Origin: Dissulfurispira thermophila
Lineage (GTDB): Bacteria; Nitrospirota; Thermodesulfovibrionia; Thermodesulfovibrionales; Dissulfurispiraceae
Reading direction: 5' to 3'
Length of the DNA stretch: 64,000 nt
NCBI RefSeq assembly: GCF_014701235.1
Contig: NZ_AP022873.1
Location: forward strand, 1,612,001-1,676,000
Part shown: piece by piece, positions 42,336 to 53,800 of the stretch
Layout: every line of letters begins with the position of its first letter
How positions within the stretch are numbered: the stretch's first letter is position 1
Program-made: the position numbers and the translations under genes
Notes under the pieces: model-generated
Seen by the model: only the letters and a program-made list of their open reading frames with translations
Told to the model about the DNA's origin: nothing
Databases searched by the model: none

Positions 42336-43856
42336 TTAATGCATTGCTGATGGTGCACCGCCTCTGCCCTTTTTCATAAGTAGCACAAGAGGTAAAATGC
42401 AGATCATTATAATGCTTGTCAGATAAAAGGCGTCGTTAAATGACATCATTGATGCCTGCCTTAATAATTCTCTATAAATAAATGCATAATCCTGAAGAGA
42501 CTCGGACAGACCTTTGTAATTCATAATCTGTGCTGTGTGTTCAGTAGCAATCTGGTAGTTTCTATCAAAAGGCGTGAGGTGTTCAATAAGCCTAAATTGA
42601 TGAAACTGGGATTTCTGCGATAATATTGTGGTCACAAAGGCAACACCAAAACTACCGCCTAAATTTCTTAAGAGATTATATACAGCAGCAGCATTACCCA
42701 TGTCCTCCTTCTTAATACCAGACATCGTGAGTGTAGTAAGAGGAACAAAAAAGAATCCCATTCCTATACCAAGTACTATTCTTGGTATAGAAATAGTGTA
42801 AAAGTCAGCATAAAGATTAAAGTGAGACATCAAATATACAGCATACGCACAAACTATAATCCCAGTTGATAAAAGTATCTTGGGATTAATCCATGTCATA
42901 AGCCTTCCAGTAATAATAAGCGTTATCATTGTTGCAATACCGCCCGGACCAAGCACCCAACCTGATAGTGTTGCTGTATATCCCATAAGCGTCTGCAAAT
43001 ATATAGGCAAGAGCACAATGCTTGCAAAAAGATTGAAAAAACCAAAAAACATCACAATACTTCCTGTTGTGAAAGAGATATTTTTAAAGACCCTAATGTT
43101 TACAATCGGTTGTTCTGTAAACATCTCCACAACTATGAAAAGAACAAGCGAAATTGCAGATATAATGCTCAATGTTACAATAAATCCAGATGCAAACCAG
43201 TCTTCCCTCTCTCCTTTATCAAGAACTATTTGGAGGCATCCAAGTCCAATGGCAAGAAGCGCAAGTCCCCAATAGTCTATCTTCATCTTCACCCTCTTCA
43301 TATATGGTGGATCTATGATAAAAAATATGGTCATTAGTATTGAGATCACCCCTATTGGGATATTTATATAGAATATCCAATGCCATGACCAATTGTCTGT
43401 AATCCACCCACCAAGAAGAGGGCCAATAATAGGACCAAACATTATTCCAACGCCAAATATCGCCATTGCCATACCATGCTGATAAGGAGGGAATGTTTCC
43501 AAAAGAATAGATTGTGATAATGGTTGAAGCGCACCGCCGCCAATACCTTGCAAGACCCTAAAAAAGACAAGGCTCTGAAGATTCCATGCAGAGCCACACA
43601 AAAAAGAGCTAACAGTAAATAATGTTATAGAAAATATCAGGTAGCGCTTTCTGCCAAATACCCTACTTAACCAGCCTGTCATAGGAATTATAATTGCATT
43701 GGATACAAGATAGGATGTTATTGTCCATGTAGATTCATCTATTCCTGCTGAGAGGCTGCCTCTTATATGATCAAGGGCAACATTAACAACAGAAGTATCC
43801 ACTATCTCAATAAGAGTAGGAAGCATCACAGTTAATGCAACAAGCCATTTGTTCAT
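42336..43856 (-). CDS. emrB: DHA2-family MFS drug efflux permease (EmrB type)
   Basis: 506 aa, 14 predicted membrane helices. Typical: TLIEIVDTSVVNVALDHIRG, SYLVSNAIIIPMTGWLSRVF, GRKRYLIFSITLFTVSSFLC and PIIGPLLGGWITDNWSWHWI. It is the last gene of the efflux operon and overlaps the EmrA-like adaptor by 4 bp (ATGA). Substrates unknown. An emrAB-TolC tripartite pump is the usual arrangement. Confidence 0.95.
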   Translation of the reverse strand: MNKWLVALTVMLPTLIEIVDTSVVNVALDHIRGSLSAGIDESTWTITSYLVSNAIIIPMTGWLSRVFGRKRYLIFSITLFTVSSFLCGSAWNLQSLVFFRVLQGIGGGALQPLSQSILLETFPPYQHGMAMAIFGVGIMFGPIIGPLLGGWITDNWSWHWIFYINIPIGVISILMTIFFIIDPPYMKRVKMKIDYWGLALLAIGLGCLQIVLDKGEREDWFASGFIVTLSIISAISLVLFIVVEMFTEQPIVNIRVFKNISFTTGSIVMFFGFFNLFASIVLLPIYLQTLMGYTATLSGWVLGPGGIATMITLIITGRLMTWINPKILLSTGIIVCAYAVYLMSHFNLYADFYTISIPRIVLGIGMGFFFVPLTTLTMSGIKKEDMGNAAAVYNLLRNLGGSFGVAFVTTILSQKSQFHQFRLIEHLTPFDRNYQIATEHTAQIMNYKGLSESLQDYAFIYRELLRQASMMSFNDAFYLTSIIMICILPLVLLMKKGRGGAPSAMH

Positions 43857-44944
43857 TTTTCTACTATCACTGTCGGCACAACAGACATACCAACTCGCAA
43901 TACATGCTCACTGTCTGTATCTTTATCAAATACTATCTTTACAGGTATCCTCTGCACAACCTTTACAAACTGCCCTGTAGCATTTTCAGGAGGAAAGAGT
44001 GAAAAAACTGCGCCAGTTCCTGCCATTATGCTTTCTACCCTTCCCCAGAAGATCCTTCCCGGATATGTATCAACCCTTATCTTTACTTTTTGTCCAGGTT
44101 TGATCTTTTGAAGTTGTGTTTCTTTGTAATTGGCGATAACATAAACATCTCTTAAAGGAACGACAGCCATCAAAGGCTGTCCTTGCTTTATCTGATTGCC
44201 AACCTCAACAGACTTTTTTGTTATATAGCCGTCATCAGGTGCATATATCTTTGTATATTCATAATTCAGCTTTGCTGCATCCAATAATGCCTCTTTCTGC
44301 CTTACAGAAGAAATTAATATAGCCTTTTCAACCTCTGCCTGTTTTATAGCTGTTTTTTGCGTCTCTGCAGCAATCTCTGCCTGTCTCAACTGTTCTTTTG
44401 CAGCCTTCAGTTGGGCAGTCACTACATCATATATTGTCTTTGTCTTCTCATATCTTTCCTTTGAAATAGCATCTTTTTTGAAAAGATTCTCTGCCCTCTT
44501 TATATCCTTTTCTGCCTGCTTGATGTTTGCGTCCTGGAGTTGAAGATTTGCCCTTGCTACTTCAATATAGGCATTCATCTCTGCCAGTTTCTTCTTTGAT
44601 GCCTCTATCATAATTTCGGATTGCAAAAGTTTCTTCTTTTCTGCATCAAGAATTGCTGCTGCCTCCTTTACCCTGACATCATAATCAACAGGGTCTATTT
44701 CAAGAAGAAGCTCCCCTTTTTTAACAGACTGATTGTCTTTTACATAAATCATTTTCACAGTTCCGTTGACCTTAGATGCAATGGTATGAATATTGCCCTC
44801 AACAAAGGCATCGTCTGTTGTAATGTGCGTGGCATTATAATTTAAATAAAAGTATAGTGTTAATACACTTATAAGAACAAATACACTGAAAACAATGATT
44901 GCAATCTTTTTCCGTTTGTTATTGACTATCTTTATTTCATTCAT
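43853..44944 (-). CDS. emrA: HlyD-family membrane fusion protein (EmrA type)
   Basis: 363 aa. N-terminal membrane anchor (IAIIVFSVFVLISVLTLYFY), biotinyl-lipoyl-like halves (THITTDDAFVEGNIHTIASK and IYAPDDGYITKKSVEVGNQI) and a long coiled coil (about 95-215, e.g. IKQAEKDIKRAENLFKKDAI). It bridges the MFS pump to a TolC channel. Neighbours: TolC gene upstream (21-bp gap), MFS downstream. Confidence 0.93.
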   Translation of the reverse strand: MNEIKIVNNKRKKIAIIVFSVFVLISVLTLYFYLNYNATHITTDDAFVEGNIHTIASKVNGTVKMIYVKDNQSVKKGELLLEIDPVDYDVRVKEAAAILDAEKKKLLQSEIMIEASKKKLAEMNAYIEVARANLQLQDANIKQAEKDIKRAENLFKKDAISKERYEKTKTIYDVVTAQLKAAKEQLRQAEIAAETQKTAIKQAEVEKAILISSVRQKEALLDAAKLNYEYTKIYAPDDGYITKKSVEVGNQIKQGQPLMAVVPLRDVYVIANYKETQLQKIKPGQKVKIRVDTYPGRIFWGRVESIMAGTGAVFSLFPPENATGQFVKVVQRIPVKIVFDKDTDSEHVLRVGMSVVPTVIVEK

Positions 44945-44965
44945 AAAACCCCCTTCCCCTTATCC

Positions 44966-46333
44966 TTATCGCTGGCGCTCGGTATATACAGATGCCAAAT
45001 CCTGGCCAATGGCATACATAAACCCTGCCTCTGCCTTTTTAAATTCATATAAGGCACGATAATAATTTGTCTCTGCCGTTGTAAGGAGTGTTATTGCATC
45101 AAGCACATCAGTTGCTGTGCCAACACCTTCTTCATATCTGACCTTATTAATCCTCAAATTTTCTTCAGCCTGCTCAACAGCATCCTTTGTTATCCTGATT
45201 TTTTCATCTGCGTTTTTCATATCCCGATAATTCTTCTCAACCTCAAGTTTTATATCATCAATAAGTTTATTTTTCTGTTCCAGGACTTTCTGTCTTTTGA
45301 ATCTAACTTTTGATACCTCAGCCTTTGTATTTCCACCATTGAATATATTAAGATTGGCACCAAGTATTAGCGACCAGTTATCCTCGTGTAATTGGTAACG
45401 ATTTTCTGTATAGTTATAACCACCCTGCACAAAGAATTTGGGGAAATAATCCGACTTTTTCACACCCTCTTCCAGATCTACTGCCCTCAATTCCTGCTCA
45501 ATAATGCTTATTTCAATACGCTGTTTTTCTGCTATAGTCCATGCCTTTTCTATTGACATCGCTTCACTGTCTGACTTAATCTGCACATCCTCAAGTATTA
45601 TTTCTGAATTCAATGGTCTTGACAGTATATTGTTAATCCTCGAGGCATTAACTGCCCTCATATTTTTTAAAGTCAGAAGATGTTGCCTTGCATCAGAAAG
45701 CCTCACCTGCGCCTGAAGTAGATCATTTTTTGTAATAACTCCTTCACTAAACATGTTGCGAGCAACATTTAAATGTGACTCAAGACGCTCCACCTCTTTT
45801 TGAGCAACTGCTATCAATTTCTCAGATTCGAGTGTATCAAGATACGCATTTATGAAGTCAAGGGCAACAATATTTTTCACTAAATTTATATTGAGTTTTT
45901 TTGCTTCAAGAAATGATTTTGATGCCTCGTATCGTGATGTATTTTCTCCAAATGCAAATATGCTCTGGTATGCATTAATGCCGTATGATAGATAATCCCT
46001 CTGTGAAGTATAAATCTGCTGTGCACCCATATGAGCCCCAGGTTGACGGGACAAAAAAGTCTGGCTGATATTGGCATTAATGCTTGGAAGTAATTTAGAC
46101 CTTGCAACAGCTGTGTCTTCAAGAAATATATCTCTTTCGTGGGATGCAATCTTTATTAGCCTATTGTTTTCTATTGCGATCTTCAGTCCTTCTGAGATAG
46201 TTATACGATTTATCCTCCCAAAAGTCTCATGACCTTTTTGAGACCCCTCTTCTATAGCACTGTTAGCAAAAGATTTCTCAAAATGTGTGAAAACCATTGT
46301 AAATGCGAACAGCATGATAAAAATCCTTTTCAT
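44966..46333 (-). CDS. tolC: TolC-family outer-membrane channel (third copy)
   Basis: 455 aa from ATG 46333, set by GGAGG six nt upstream; the frame extends 8 codons further. Signal peptide (IFIMLFAFTMVFTHFEKSFA). Two repeats of the outer-membrane efflux domain: RSKLLPSINANISQTF, RLSDARQHLLTLKNMRAVNA and VRYEEGVGTATDVLDAITLL. It probably serves the EmrAB-like pump that follows. Confidence 0.93.
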   Translation of the reverse strand: MKRIFIMLFAFTMVFTHFEKSFANSAIEEGSQKGHETFGRINRITISEGLKIAIENNRLIKIASHERDIFLEDTAVARSKLLPSINANISQTFLSRQPGAHMGAQQIYTSQRDYLSYGINAYQSIFAFGENTSRYEASKSFLEAKKLNINLVKNIVALDFINAYLDTLESEKLIAVAQKEVERLESHLNVARNMFSEGVITKNDLLQAQVRLSDARQHLLTLKNMRAVNASRINNILSRPLNSEIILEDVQIKSDSEAMSIEKAWTIAEKQRIEISIIEQELRAVDLEEGVKKSDYFPKFFVQGGYNYTENRYQLHEDNWSLILGANLNIFNGGNTKAEVSKVRFKRQKVLEQKNKLIDDIKLEVEKNYRDMKNADEKIRITKDAVEQAEENLRINKVRYEEGVGTATDVLDAITLLTTAETNYYRALYEFKKAEAGFMYAIGQDLASVYTERQR

Positions 46334-46349
46334 GTCATGCCTCCACCCT

Positions 46350-47579
46350 TCACTCATACCTCAATGCATCTATCGGATTAAGAAGCGATGCCTTGTATGC
46401 TGGATAAAATCCAAAAAATATCCCAACCAGTCCAGAAAAGCCAAAGGCAAGGACAATAGAAAAAGGCGAAACCACTGTTGGCCACCCTGCCATTGTCGAT
46501 ATTATCTTTGAACTGATTACACCAATAATAATCCCGACAATACCACCAATTAATGACAATGTGACAGCCTCAATAATAAATTGGAGTCTTATATCCCATG
46601 TCTTTGCGCCAACTGCCATCCTGATGCCTATCTCCCTTGTCCTCTCTGTAACAGAGACGAGCATTATATTCATTATCCCTATACCTCCAACAATGAGCGA
46701 TACAGATGCAATGGCACCAAGCAGTATGGTCATTATCCTTGTGGACTGCTCCTGCGCCTGCATCATCTGTGTAAGATTTCGAACAGTGAAATCATTTTCC
46801 TGTTTTGCTCCGATGCGGTGCCTCTGCCTGAGCAGTTCTGTTATCTGCCTCGTTGCACTATCAAGGTCTTCTAAACTTTTTGCCTTTACCATGATTATTC
46901 TCACCATTCCAGGAAAGGTAGTGCCAAAGAGCTTTTTCTGTGCAGTTGTTACAGGGACATATATTGTATCATCCTGATCCTGGCCGGTTGGCGACTGACC
47001 TTTTTTTTCAAGGACACCAATTACTGTAAAAGGGATATTTTTTATCCTCACTATATGACCAATAGGGTCTTCACCTCCAAAAAGATTTTCTACAACAGTC
47101 TGCCCGAGAAGACATACTTTTGTTGCACTATTTACATCCTGTTCTGTAAAAGACCTTCCTGCAGCAAGCCTCCAGTCTCTTACATCAAGCATACTTGGCG
47201 TTGTCCCTACAATGCCTGTTGACCAATTCTGGTGTCCATAAATAACTTGGGCAACACCATTAAGCACAGGTGCCACATTTGATACTGCTGAAGACTCCTT
47301 TAATATTGCTTCAGCATCGCCAATGCTGAGGGTTGGCTGTGTTCCAGATCCCATTCTTACTCCTCCTGCTGTTGTTGCACCGGGCAAGATAATGATCAAA
47401 TTGCTTCCGATACTCGATATCTGCTCCGAAATCCTCTTGCTTGCACCAGAGCCAACAGCAACCATTGCTATTACAGCCCCGACACCAATTATGATGCCGA
47501 GCATGGTAAGTGCCGAACGCATCTTATTCACCCTCAATGCCCTGAGTGATATTTTTAATATTGATTGAATATCAACCAT
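46350..47579 (-). CDS. MacB-type ABC transporter permease
   Basis: 409 aa. N-terminal membrane helix (SALTMLGIIIGVGAVIAMVA), large periplasmic MacB_PCD-like domain (about 45-240, with AAGRSFTEQDVNSATKVCLL) and the C-terminal FtsX-like membrane part (SLIVGGIGIMNIMLVSVTER, TREIGIRMAVGAKTWDIRLQ). In E. coli the ATPase and permease are fused in MacB; here the ATPase is a separate gene directly upstream (42-bp gap). Confidence 0.93.
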   Translation of the reverse strand: MVDIQSILKISLRALRVNKMRSALTMLGIIIGVGAVIAMVAVGSGASKRISEQISSIGSNLIIILPGATTAGGVRMGSGTQPTLSIGDAEAILKESSAVSNVAPVLNGVAQVIYGHQNWSTGIVGTTPSMLDVRDWRLAAGRSFTEQDVNSATKVCLLGQTVVENLFGGEDPIGHIVRIKNIPFTVIGVLEKKGQSPTGQDQDDTIYVPVTTAQKKLFGTTFPGMVRIIMVKAKSLEDLDSATRQITELLRQRHRIGAKQENDFTVRNLTQMMQAQEQSTRIMTILLGAIASVSLIVGGIGIMNIMLVSVTERTREIGIRMAVGAKTWDIRLQFIIEAVTLSLIGGIVGIIIGVISSKIISTMAGWPTVVSPFSIVLAFGFSGLVGIFFGFYPAYKASLLNPIDALRYE

Positions 47580-47621
47580 ATCGTTAAACGCCTGTCTTCT
47601 TTAATCTTAACCTTTTTATGT

Positions 47622-48299
47622 TTATGCCTCACTCACAATTCTTCCGTCTGTAAATCTTACTATCTTCTTGCTGTATGCTGCTATGTCAGGTTCATGAGTA
47701 ACGAGTATTATTGTGATATTGGAGTCTTTATTCAGTCTTGTAAAGAGTTCCATAATTTCTTCGCTTGTCTTTGTATCGAGGTTGCCTGTTGGTTCATCCG
47801 CAAGAATTATGGGTGCATTGTTAACAAGTGCCCTTGCTATAGCAACCCTCTGCTGTTGACCACCTGAAAGCTGATTTGGATAATGATTTTCCCTACCCTC
47901 AAGACCAACCATCTTTAATGCCTCCTTTGCCCTCTTTATCCTCTCCTTTGTGCTGACTCCATTATAAAGCATCGGCAATTCTACATTCTCAAGAGCAGAT
48001 GTCCTTGCAAGCAGATTAAATCCCTGAAAGACAAAACCTATCTTTTTGTTCCTGATAGCAGCAAGTTCATCTCTGTCAAGATGGGCAATATCTATCCCGT
48101 CCAGAAGATACTTGCCACTTGTTGGTTTATCAAGACATCCGATAATATTCATAAAAGTGGACTTACCAGAGCCTGAAGGACCCATTATTGCTAAAAATTC
48201 TCCCCTGTCTATCTTTAAAGAAACATCACTAAGTGCCTTTAATTCTATCTCTCCGAGTTTATACACCTTACTGATATTCATGACATTAATAAGCGCCAT
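47622..48299 (-). CDS. ABC transporter ATP-binding protein (LolD/MacB type)
   Basis: 225 aa. Walker [17 protein letters not shown] near residue 37, Q-loop [10 protein letters not shown], signature [18 protein letters not shown], Walker [13 protein letters not shown] and H-loop LVTHEPDIA. Matches the LolD/MacB-type ATPases that drive mechanotransmission transporters. Between the MacA-like adaptor (1-bp gap) and the permease. Confidence 0.95.
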   Translation of the reverse strand: MALINVMNISKVYKLGEIELKALSDVSLKIDRGEFLAIMGPSGSGKSTFMNIIGCLDKPTSGKYLLDGIDIAHLDRDELAAIRNKKIGFVFQGFNLLARTSALENVELPMLYNGVSTKERIKRAKEALKMVGLEGRENHYPNQLSGGQQQRVAIARALVNNAPIILADEPTGNLDTKTSEEIMELFTRLNKDSNITIILVTHEPDIAAYSKKIVRFTDGRIVSEA

Positions 48300-48300
48300 C

Positions 48301-49479
48301 TTAAAAAAACCTCGGCCCTGAGGGTGTCCGCCCGGCCTTGCCTCTTGATACTTCCTCTACTATCACTTCCTGTCTTTCCTTTATATCCCCTGAAATAATC
48401 TCAGTATAACTGCCATCGCTTATACCTGTTTTAATCTTCACATTATAAGGCTTGCCATCTTGTAATACCCAAACTGACAGACCCTTTTTCTCACTGACTG
48501 AATAGTTTTTCCGGGATTTTGCATTAGCGATAATAGATGGCTTAAACCTTAATGCAGCATTAGGGATTCTAATGACATTTATTTTCCTGTCTGTTATGAT
48601 AGAGACATTTGCAGTCATGCCCGGCTTCAGCTTGAATTCAGGATTATCCACCTTAACCACAACATCATAAGTAACTACATTCTGCACAGTTATAGGGGCA
48701 TTTCTTACCTGATATACCCTGCCTTTGAATGTTACATCAGGATAGGCATCTACTGTAAATTCAACATCCTGTCCTACCTTCACCTTACCAATATCTGCCT
48801 CAGCCACATTGGTATCTATCTGCATCTTAGTCAAGTCTTGTGCAATATTAAAAAGTGTTGGCGTCTGAAAGCTTGCTGCAACTGTTTGTCCAACATCCAC
48901 ATTTCTCGATACAACTATGCCATCAACAGGAGAAAGTATCCTTGTATATCTGAGATTTGTCTCGGCATATTTCAATGCAGCCTCTGTTTGTGCAACCTGT
49001 GCGATTGCAGCCTCTACCTGCGCCTTTGCTATCTCGTAATTTGTCTCTGATGTATCTAAGTCACTTTTTGCAATCAGATTTCTTGAGAATAATTCCCTAT
49101 TCCTCTGCATTGTCCTCTTGGCATCGATAAGCGCTGCCTCTGCCTTTTGGAGGTTTGCCTTTGCTGAAAACAGATTTGCCTTTGCCTGCTCTACCTGTGC
49201 CTCAAATGTGGATGGGTCTATCTGTGCTATTAACTGCCCTTTTTTCACCGGGGAGTTAAAATCAACATAAATATGCTTTATTGTGCCAGAAACCTGAGTG
49301 CCGACCAGCACTGTAGTGACTGCATTAACTGTACCTGTCGCAGTAACAGCCTCTATTATATCGCCACGATCAACCTTTTCTGTCTTATATTTAAGCTCAT
49401 TACCTTTACCTCTCAATACAAAAAACAAAGCAATACCTATCAATACTGCTATACCAAGAAAAATCCATATTCTTTTCAT
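48301..49479 (-). CDS. MacA-type periplasmic adaptor
   Basis: 392 aa. N-terminal membrane helix ([20 protein letters not shown]), lipoyl halves [20 protein letters not shown] and [20 protein letters not shown], a coiled coil (about 95-165) and a beta-barrel with AVEA-like [20 protein letters not shown] and [20 protein letters not shown]. Links the MacB-type pair to a TolC channel. It starts one base into the stop of the upstream tolC gene. Confidence 0.94.
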   Translation of the reverse strand: MKRIWIFLGIAVLIGIALFFVLRGKGNELKYKTEKVDRGDIIEAVTATGTVNAVTTVLVGTQVSGTIKHIYVDFNSPVKKGQLIAQIDPSTFEAQVEQAKANLFSAKANLQKAEAALIDAKRTMQRNRELFSRNLIAKSDLDTSETNYEIAKAQVEAAIAQVAQTEAALKYAETNLRYTRILSPVDGIVVSRNVDVGQTVAASFQTPTLFNIAQDLTKMQIDTNVAEADIGKVKVGQDVEFTVDAYPDVTFKGRVYQVRNAPITVQNVVTYDVVVKVDNPEFKLKPGMTANVSIITDRKINVIRIPNAALRFKPSIIANAKSRKNYSVSEKKGLSVWVLQDGKPYNVKIKTGISDGSYTEIISGDIKERQEVIVEEVSRGKAGRTPSGPRFF

Positions 49480-50798
49480 TATCTTTTCACCATCCTTTTG
49501 TCTGAGTACTCCATACTACCTATACCCATTGCCTTTTGAATGCTTGCCATTGCAACATTATAATCTGTAAGTGCCTGTATATATGCTGTCTTTGCATTGC
49601 TGAGTGCAACTACTGCATCTGTAACTTCTATAGGATTTCCAACTCCTGCTCCATATCTGCCATTTGCAAGTTCAAGGTTTTCTTCTGCCTGTCTTACGAT
49701 TATTTTAGTAGTAGAAATCCTTTCCTCTGCTTCGCGCAGGTTCAGATATGCCTGTTGAACCTCAAGCAGAACAGATTGTCTCAATGTCTCCTCATTTGCT
49801 TTTAAAATATTCAGATTCGCTCTTGCCTCGCTTACCTGATATTTTGTCAAAAATCCACTGAATATGGGGAATGTGATAGTTACACCTACATCCCATCCAT
49901 CACCAAGAGGTAGCTTGCTACCTGACCAGTTATAGTCTGCATTGCCAGATAATGTCGGATAATAGTTTTTCTTTGCAAGCTCTATAGACGATTCTGCTCC
50001 CCTCTTTCTTGCAATTATCGCCTTGAGGTCTGGCCTATTTTCATATGCCAGTTTTATTGCATCAGCAAGGCTTATCTGATATTTCTGAAGAGAAAGGTCG
50101 TCCTTGATCTCATATTCAGGTGCATCAGGCAAACCAAGGGCATTATCAAGATTTACCTTTGCTATCTTTAATGCATTTTCTGCCCTTATCATGTTTAATT
50201 TCGCATTGCTAAGGTCAACCTCTGCCTTTGTCACATCGAATTTCGATTTTATACCTACTTCATAAAATCCTTTTGCTTGTTTTAAGTGCTGCTCGAACTG
50301 CTTAATGCTTTCAATCGCTACATCTCTGTTCTTCTGTGCCTGCAGCAGTCCATAGTATGCCTGTTTAACATTAAAGATTAATTGTTCTGCTACATTATCA
50401 ATGTCGAAGTGAGATGAATTTAAATTCAACCTCTGAATATCCACTTGAGTTGCAGTCTTCCCGAAATCATAGATGTTTTGTTTGAGGGTCGCACTGCTCG
50501 TATATTCATTAAAGGAACGGTTCATTGTCCTGGAAACAGGAGAATATTTACTATAGCCTGACGACCAGTTTATTTGCGGGTAATAATTAGACTTTGCCTG
50601 TCCAATCTTGCTTTCATTTACATCAGATGCACTCATTGCAGCAATGATATTTGGATGTATTTTTAAAGCAATTTCAACACATCTTTTGAGATCGAGAATT
50701 TCGCCTTTTTTTATTACTTCCTCTGCGTCAGACCCAAATGGAATAATAAACACAAACAACAAAGAGCAAATAATAAAAATAGAAAATAACCTTTGCAT
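49479..50798 (-). CDS. tolC: TolC-family outer-membrane channel (second copy)
   Basis: 439 aa. Signal peptide (LFSIFIICSLLFVFIIPFGS). Efflux domains with IAAMSASDVNESKIGQAKSN, YYPQINWSSGYSKYSPVSRT, LDNALGLPD and RYGAGVGNPIEVTDAVVALS. Positioned between the RND pump and the MacAB-like system, so either could use it. Confidence 0.93.
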   Translation of the reverse strand: MQRLFSIFIICSLLFVFIIPFGSDAEEVIKKGEILDLKRCVEIALKIHPNIIAAMSASDVNESKIGQAKSNYYPQINWSSGYSKYSPVSRTMNRSFNEYTSSATLKQNIYDFGKTATQVDIQRLNLNSSHFDIDNVAEQLIFNVKQAYYGLLQAQKNRDVAIESIKQFEQHLKQAKGFYEVGIKSKFDVTKAEVDLSNAKLNMIRAENALKIAKVNLDNALGLPDAPEYEIKDDLSLQKYQISLADAIKLAYENRPDLKAIIARKRGAESSIELAKKNYYPTLSGNADYNWSGSKLPLGDGWDVGVTITFPIFSGFLTKYQVSEARANLNILKANEETLRQSVLLEVQQAYLNLREAEERISTTKIIVRQAEENLELANGRYGAGVGNPIEVTDAVVALSNAKTAYIQALTDYNVAMASIQKAMGIGSMEYSDKRMVKR

Positions 50799-50819
50799 AT
50801 TCTCTCACCTCCGTAATAC

Positions 50820-53800
50820 TTATGACCTTCTCATAAACTTCCCTTGCAATCTATCCATATAAACATAAACAACTGGGGTAACATAAAGTGTGAGCATCTG
50901 CGAAAACAACAATCCTCCAACAACTGCGAGACCAAGCGGCTGCCGAGCCTCTGCGCCTGCACCAAAACCAATGGCTATAGGCAATGCACCGAGGAGCGCT
51001 GCCATAGTTGTCATCATGATAGGCCTGAATCTTATGATACATGCCTCATAAATGGCATCTACTGCATTTTTACTCCTTTCCCTCTGAGCATCCAGCGCGA
51101 AATCAATCATCATTATTCCATTCTTTTTAACAAGTCCTATAAGCAGTATGATGCCAACAAAAGAATAGATGTTGAGGTCAACCCCAAAAAGCATCAATGT
51201 TACGAGAGCGCCAAAACCTGCAAACGGAAGGGCTGAAAGTATCGTTACTGGATGTATAAAGCTTTCGTAGAGTATCCCAAGCACCATGTATATTACAAAC
51301 ACAGCCATAATCAGCAAAATGCCTAATCCCTTGAGAGAAGACTGAAACGCCTGTGCAGCCCCCTGAAAACTCGTTGTTATTGTGCCGGGCAGTATGGAAT
51401 GTGAAAGCTTCCCTATTGATGAGACAGCATCACCCAGAGATACGCCGGGCTTTAAATTAAAAGAGATGGTTACAGAAGGCAGTTGCCCTGCGTGATTTAC
51501 TGTCATAGGTCCGAGTCCCTGACTTAACTGTGCTACTGCATTGATCGGAATCAACTGCCCTTTTGAAGAACGAACATACAGCATCGAAAGCGCTGATGGG
51601 TCCATCTGATACTCTGGCTTTACTTCAATGATTACTTGATACTGATTGTTAGGTGCATATATTGTAGATATCCATCTCGAGCCATAAGCATTCCAGAGGG
51701 CATTTTCTATCTGTTCTGCTGTAACTCCGAGTGATTCTGCCTTATTTCTGTCTATCTCTACATTCAACTGCGGATTTTTTATCTGCAGGTCACTTGTTAC
51801 ATCCTGAAGCATTGGTAATGTTCGCATCTTTTCCTCGAGCACCTGTGAGTAATGATAAAGTTCTCTTGTGTCAGAGCCTTTCAGGGTAAACTGATAAAGG
51901 CTCTTTGTCAATTGTCCTCCTATGCGAATAGTTGGTGGATTTTGAAGAAATGCCCTTATGCCAGGTACTGATGCCAATTTTGGCCTTAAATACTCTATAA
52001 ACTCATCCACGCTCATGTCGCGCTCTGAACGGGGTTTTAAGTGCATAAACATTCGTCCATTGTTAGTGCTTGGAGAGCCAGGTCCAGGCCCGACTGCGGA
52101 CATGAATCCTTCCACATAAGGCTCTTTTTGCACAATCTCTGCAAGCGCCTTCTGATGCCTTACCATATCGTCAAAAGAAACACCCTGTGCAGCTTCTGTA
52201 ACCACAAAGACCATTCCTTTATCCTCATTTGGCAAAAATCCCTTTGGCATCTTTATAAATAAAATGATAGTCAATATCATTATTATGCCAGAGCCTGCAA
52301 TTATCAACAAACGATGTCTTAATGCCCATGATAGAGTTGTTTTATAGATATTAAGCATCCATTCAAAAAACCTCTCTGATGCCAGATAAAGGCGGTTGTG
52401 TTTGACCTCGCGAGCAGGTTTTATAAAACGGCTACTCATCATGGGTGTAAGAGTAAGAGAGACAATTCCTGATATTAAAATAGCAGCGCTGATGGTTACA
52501 GAAAACTCATGGAAAAGCCGTCCTATTATGCCGCCCATAAAAAGCACGGGTATAAAGACCGCAACAAGAGAGATTGTCATTGATAGTATCGTGAACCCAA
52601 TCTCCTTTGAGCCTCTAAATGCTGCCTCCATCGGCTTCTCTCCCTCTTCCATATGTCTGACAATATTTTCGAGCATAACAATGGCATCATCAACTAAAAA
52701 GCCTACTGAAAGCGTCAATGCCATAAGAGAGAGATTGTCGAGACTGTATCCCATGAGATACATTACTGCAAAAGTTCCAACGATTGAAAAAGGCAGTGCC
52801 ATTGCAGGTATAAGTGTGGCTGATAAATTGCGTAAGAAGATAAATATGACAAGGACAACTAAAAACACTGTGAGCATCAGAGTAAATTTTACATCATTAA
52901 CAGAATCACGAATAGATACAGAGCGGTCATAAAGTATCTCCATAGAAACAGAGGCAGGAAACTGCTTTTTCAGGTCAGATACGAGTTTTTTGACCGCACC
53001 TGCCACCTCTACAGTGTTGGTGCCCGGTTGCCTCTGTACTGCAAGGACTATCGCCCTCTGTAACCTATTATTAGTGCCATACCATGCAGCCACTTTGTTG
53101 TTTTCAACTCCATCAGCAACTGCCGCTATATCTTGAAGCCTCACTGGAGAGCCGCTGCGATAGGCAACTATAAGCGGCCCATATTGAGCAGCAGTAGTCA
53201 ACTGTCCTGTTGCCTGAATCGTATATAATCTGTGAGTCCCATAAAGTGTGCCTGTAGGCAGATTAACATTACCACTTCTTATTGCCTTTTCTACCTCGTC
53301 TATCCCGATCTTTCTGCTTGCAATAGCCTTCGGGTCAACCTGAACCCTCACAGCATATTTCTGAGGCCCAAATATCTGCACTTGTGCTACGCCATTGACC
53401 ATTGATATGCGCTGTGCGATCAATGTATCTGCATACTCATTAAGGCTGTAAAGCGGAAGTGTCGGAGATGTAAGGGCAAAATAGAGTATGGGTTGATCTG
53501 CTGGATTCACTTTCTGGTATGTTGGCGGAGCAGGCATCCCTGGAGGTAGTTGCGGTGCAGCCTTTGTTATCATTGCCTGGACATCTTGTGCTGCTGCATC
53601 TATACTCCTGCTAAGGTCAAACTGGAGCGTAATCTGTGTTACACCGAGTGCATTAACAGATGTCATAGAATCAAGGCCTGCTATTGTAGAAAATTGTTTT
53701 TCGAGCGGTGTTGCTACCGCGGACGCCATTGTTTCTGGACTTGCACCGGGAAGATTGGCTGTTACCAGAAGTGTGGGGAAATCCACATTAGGTAAATCAC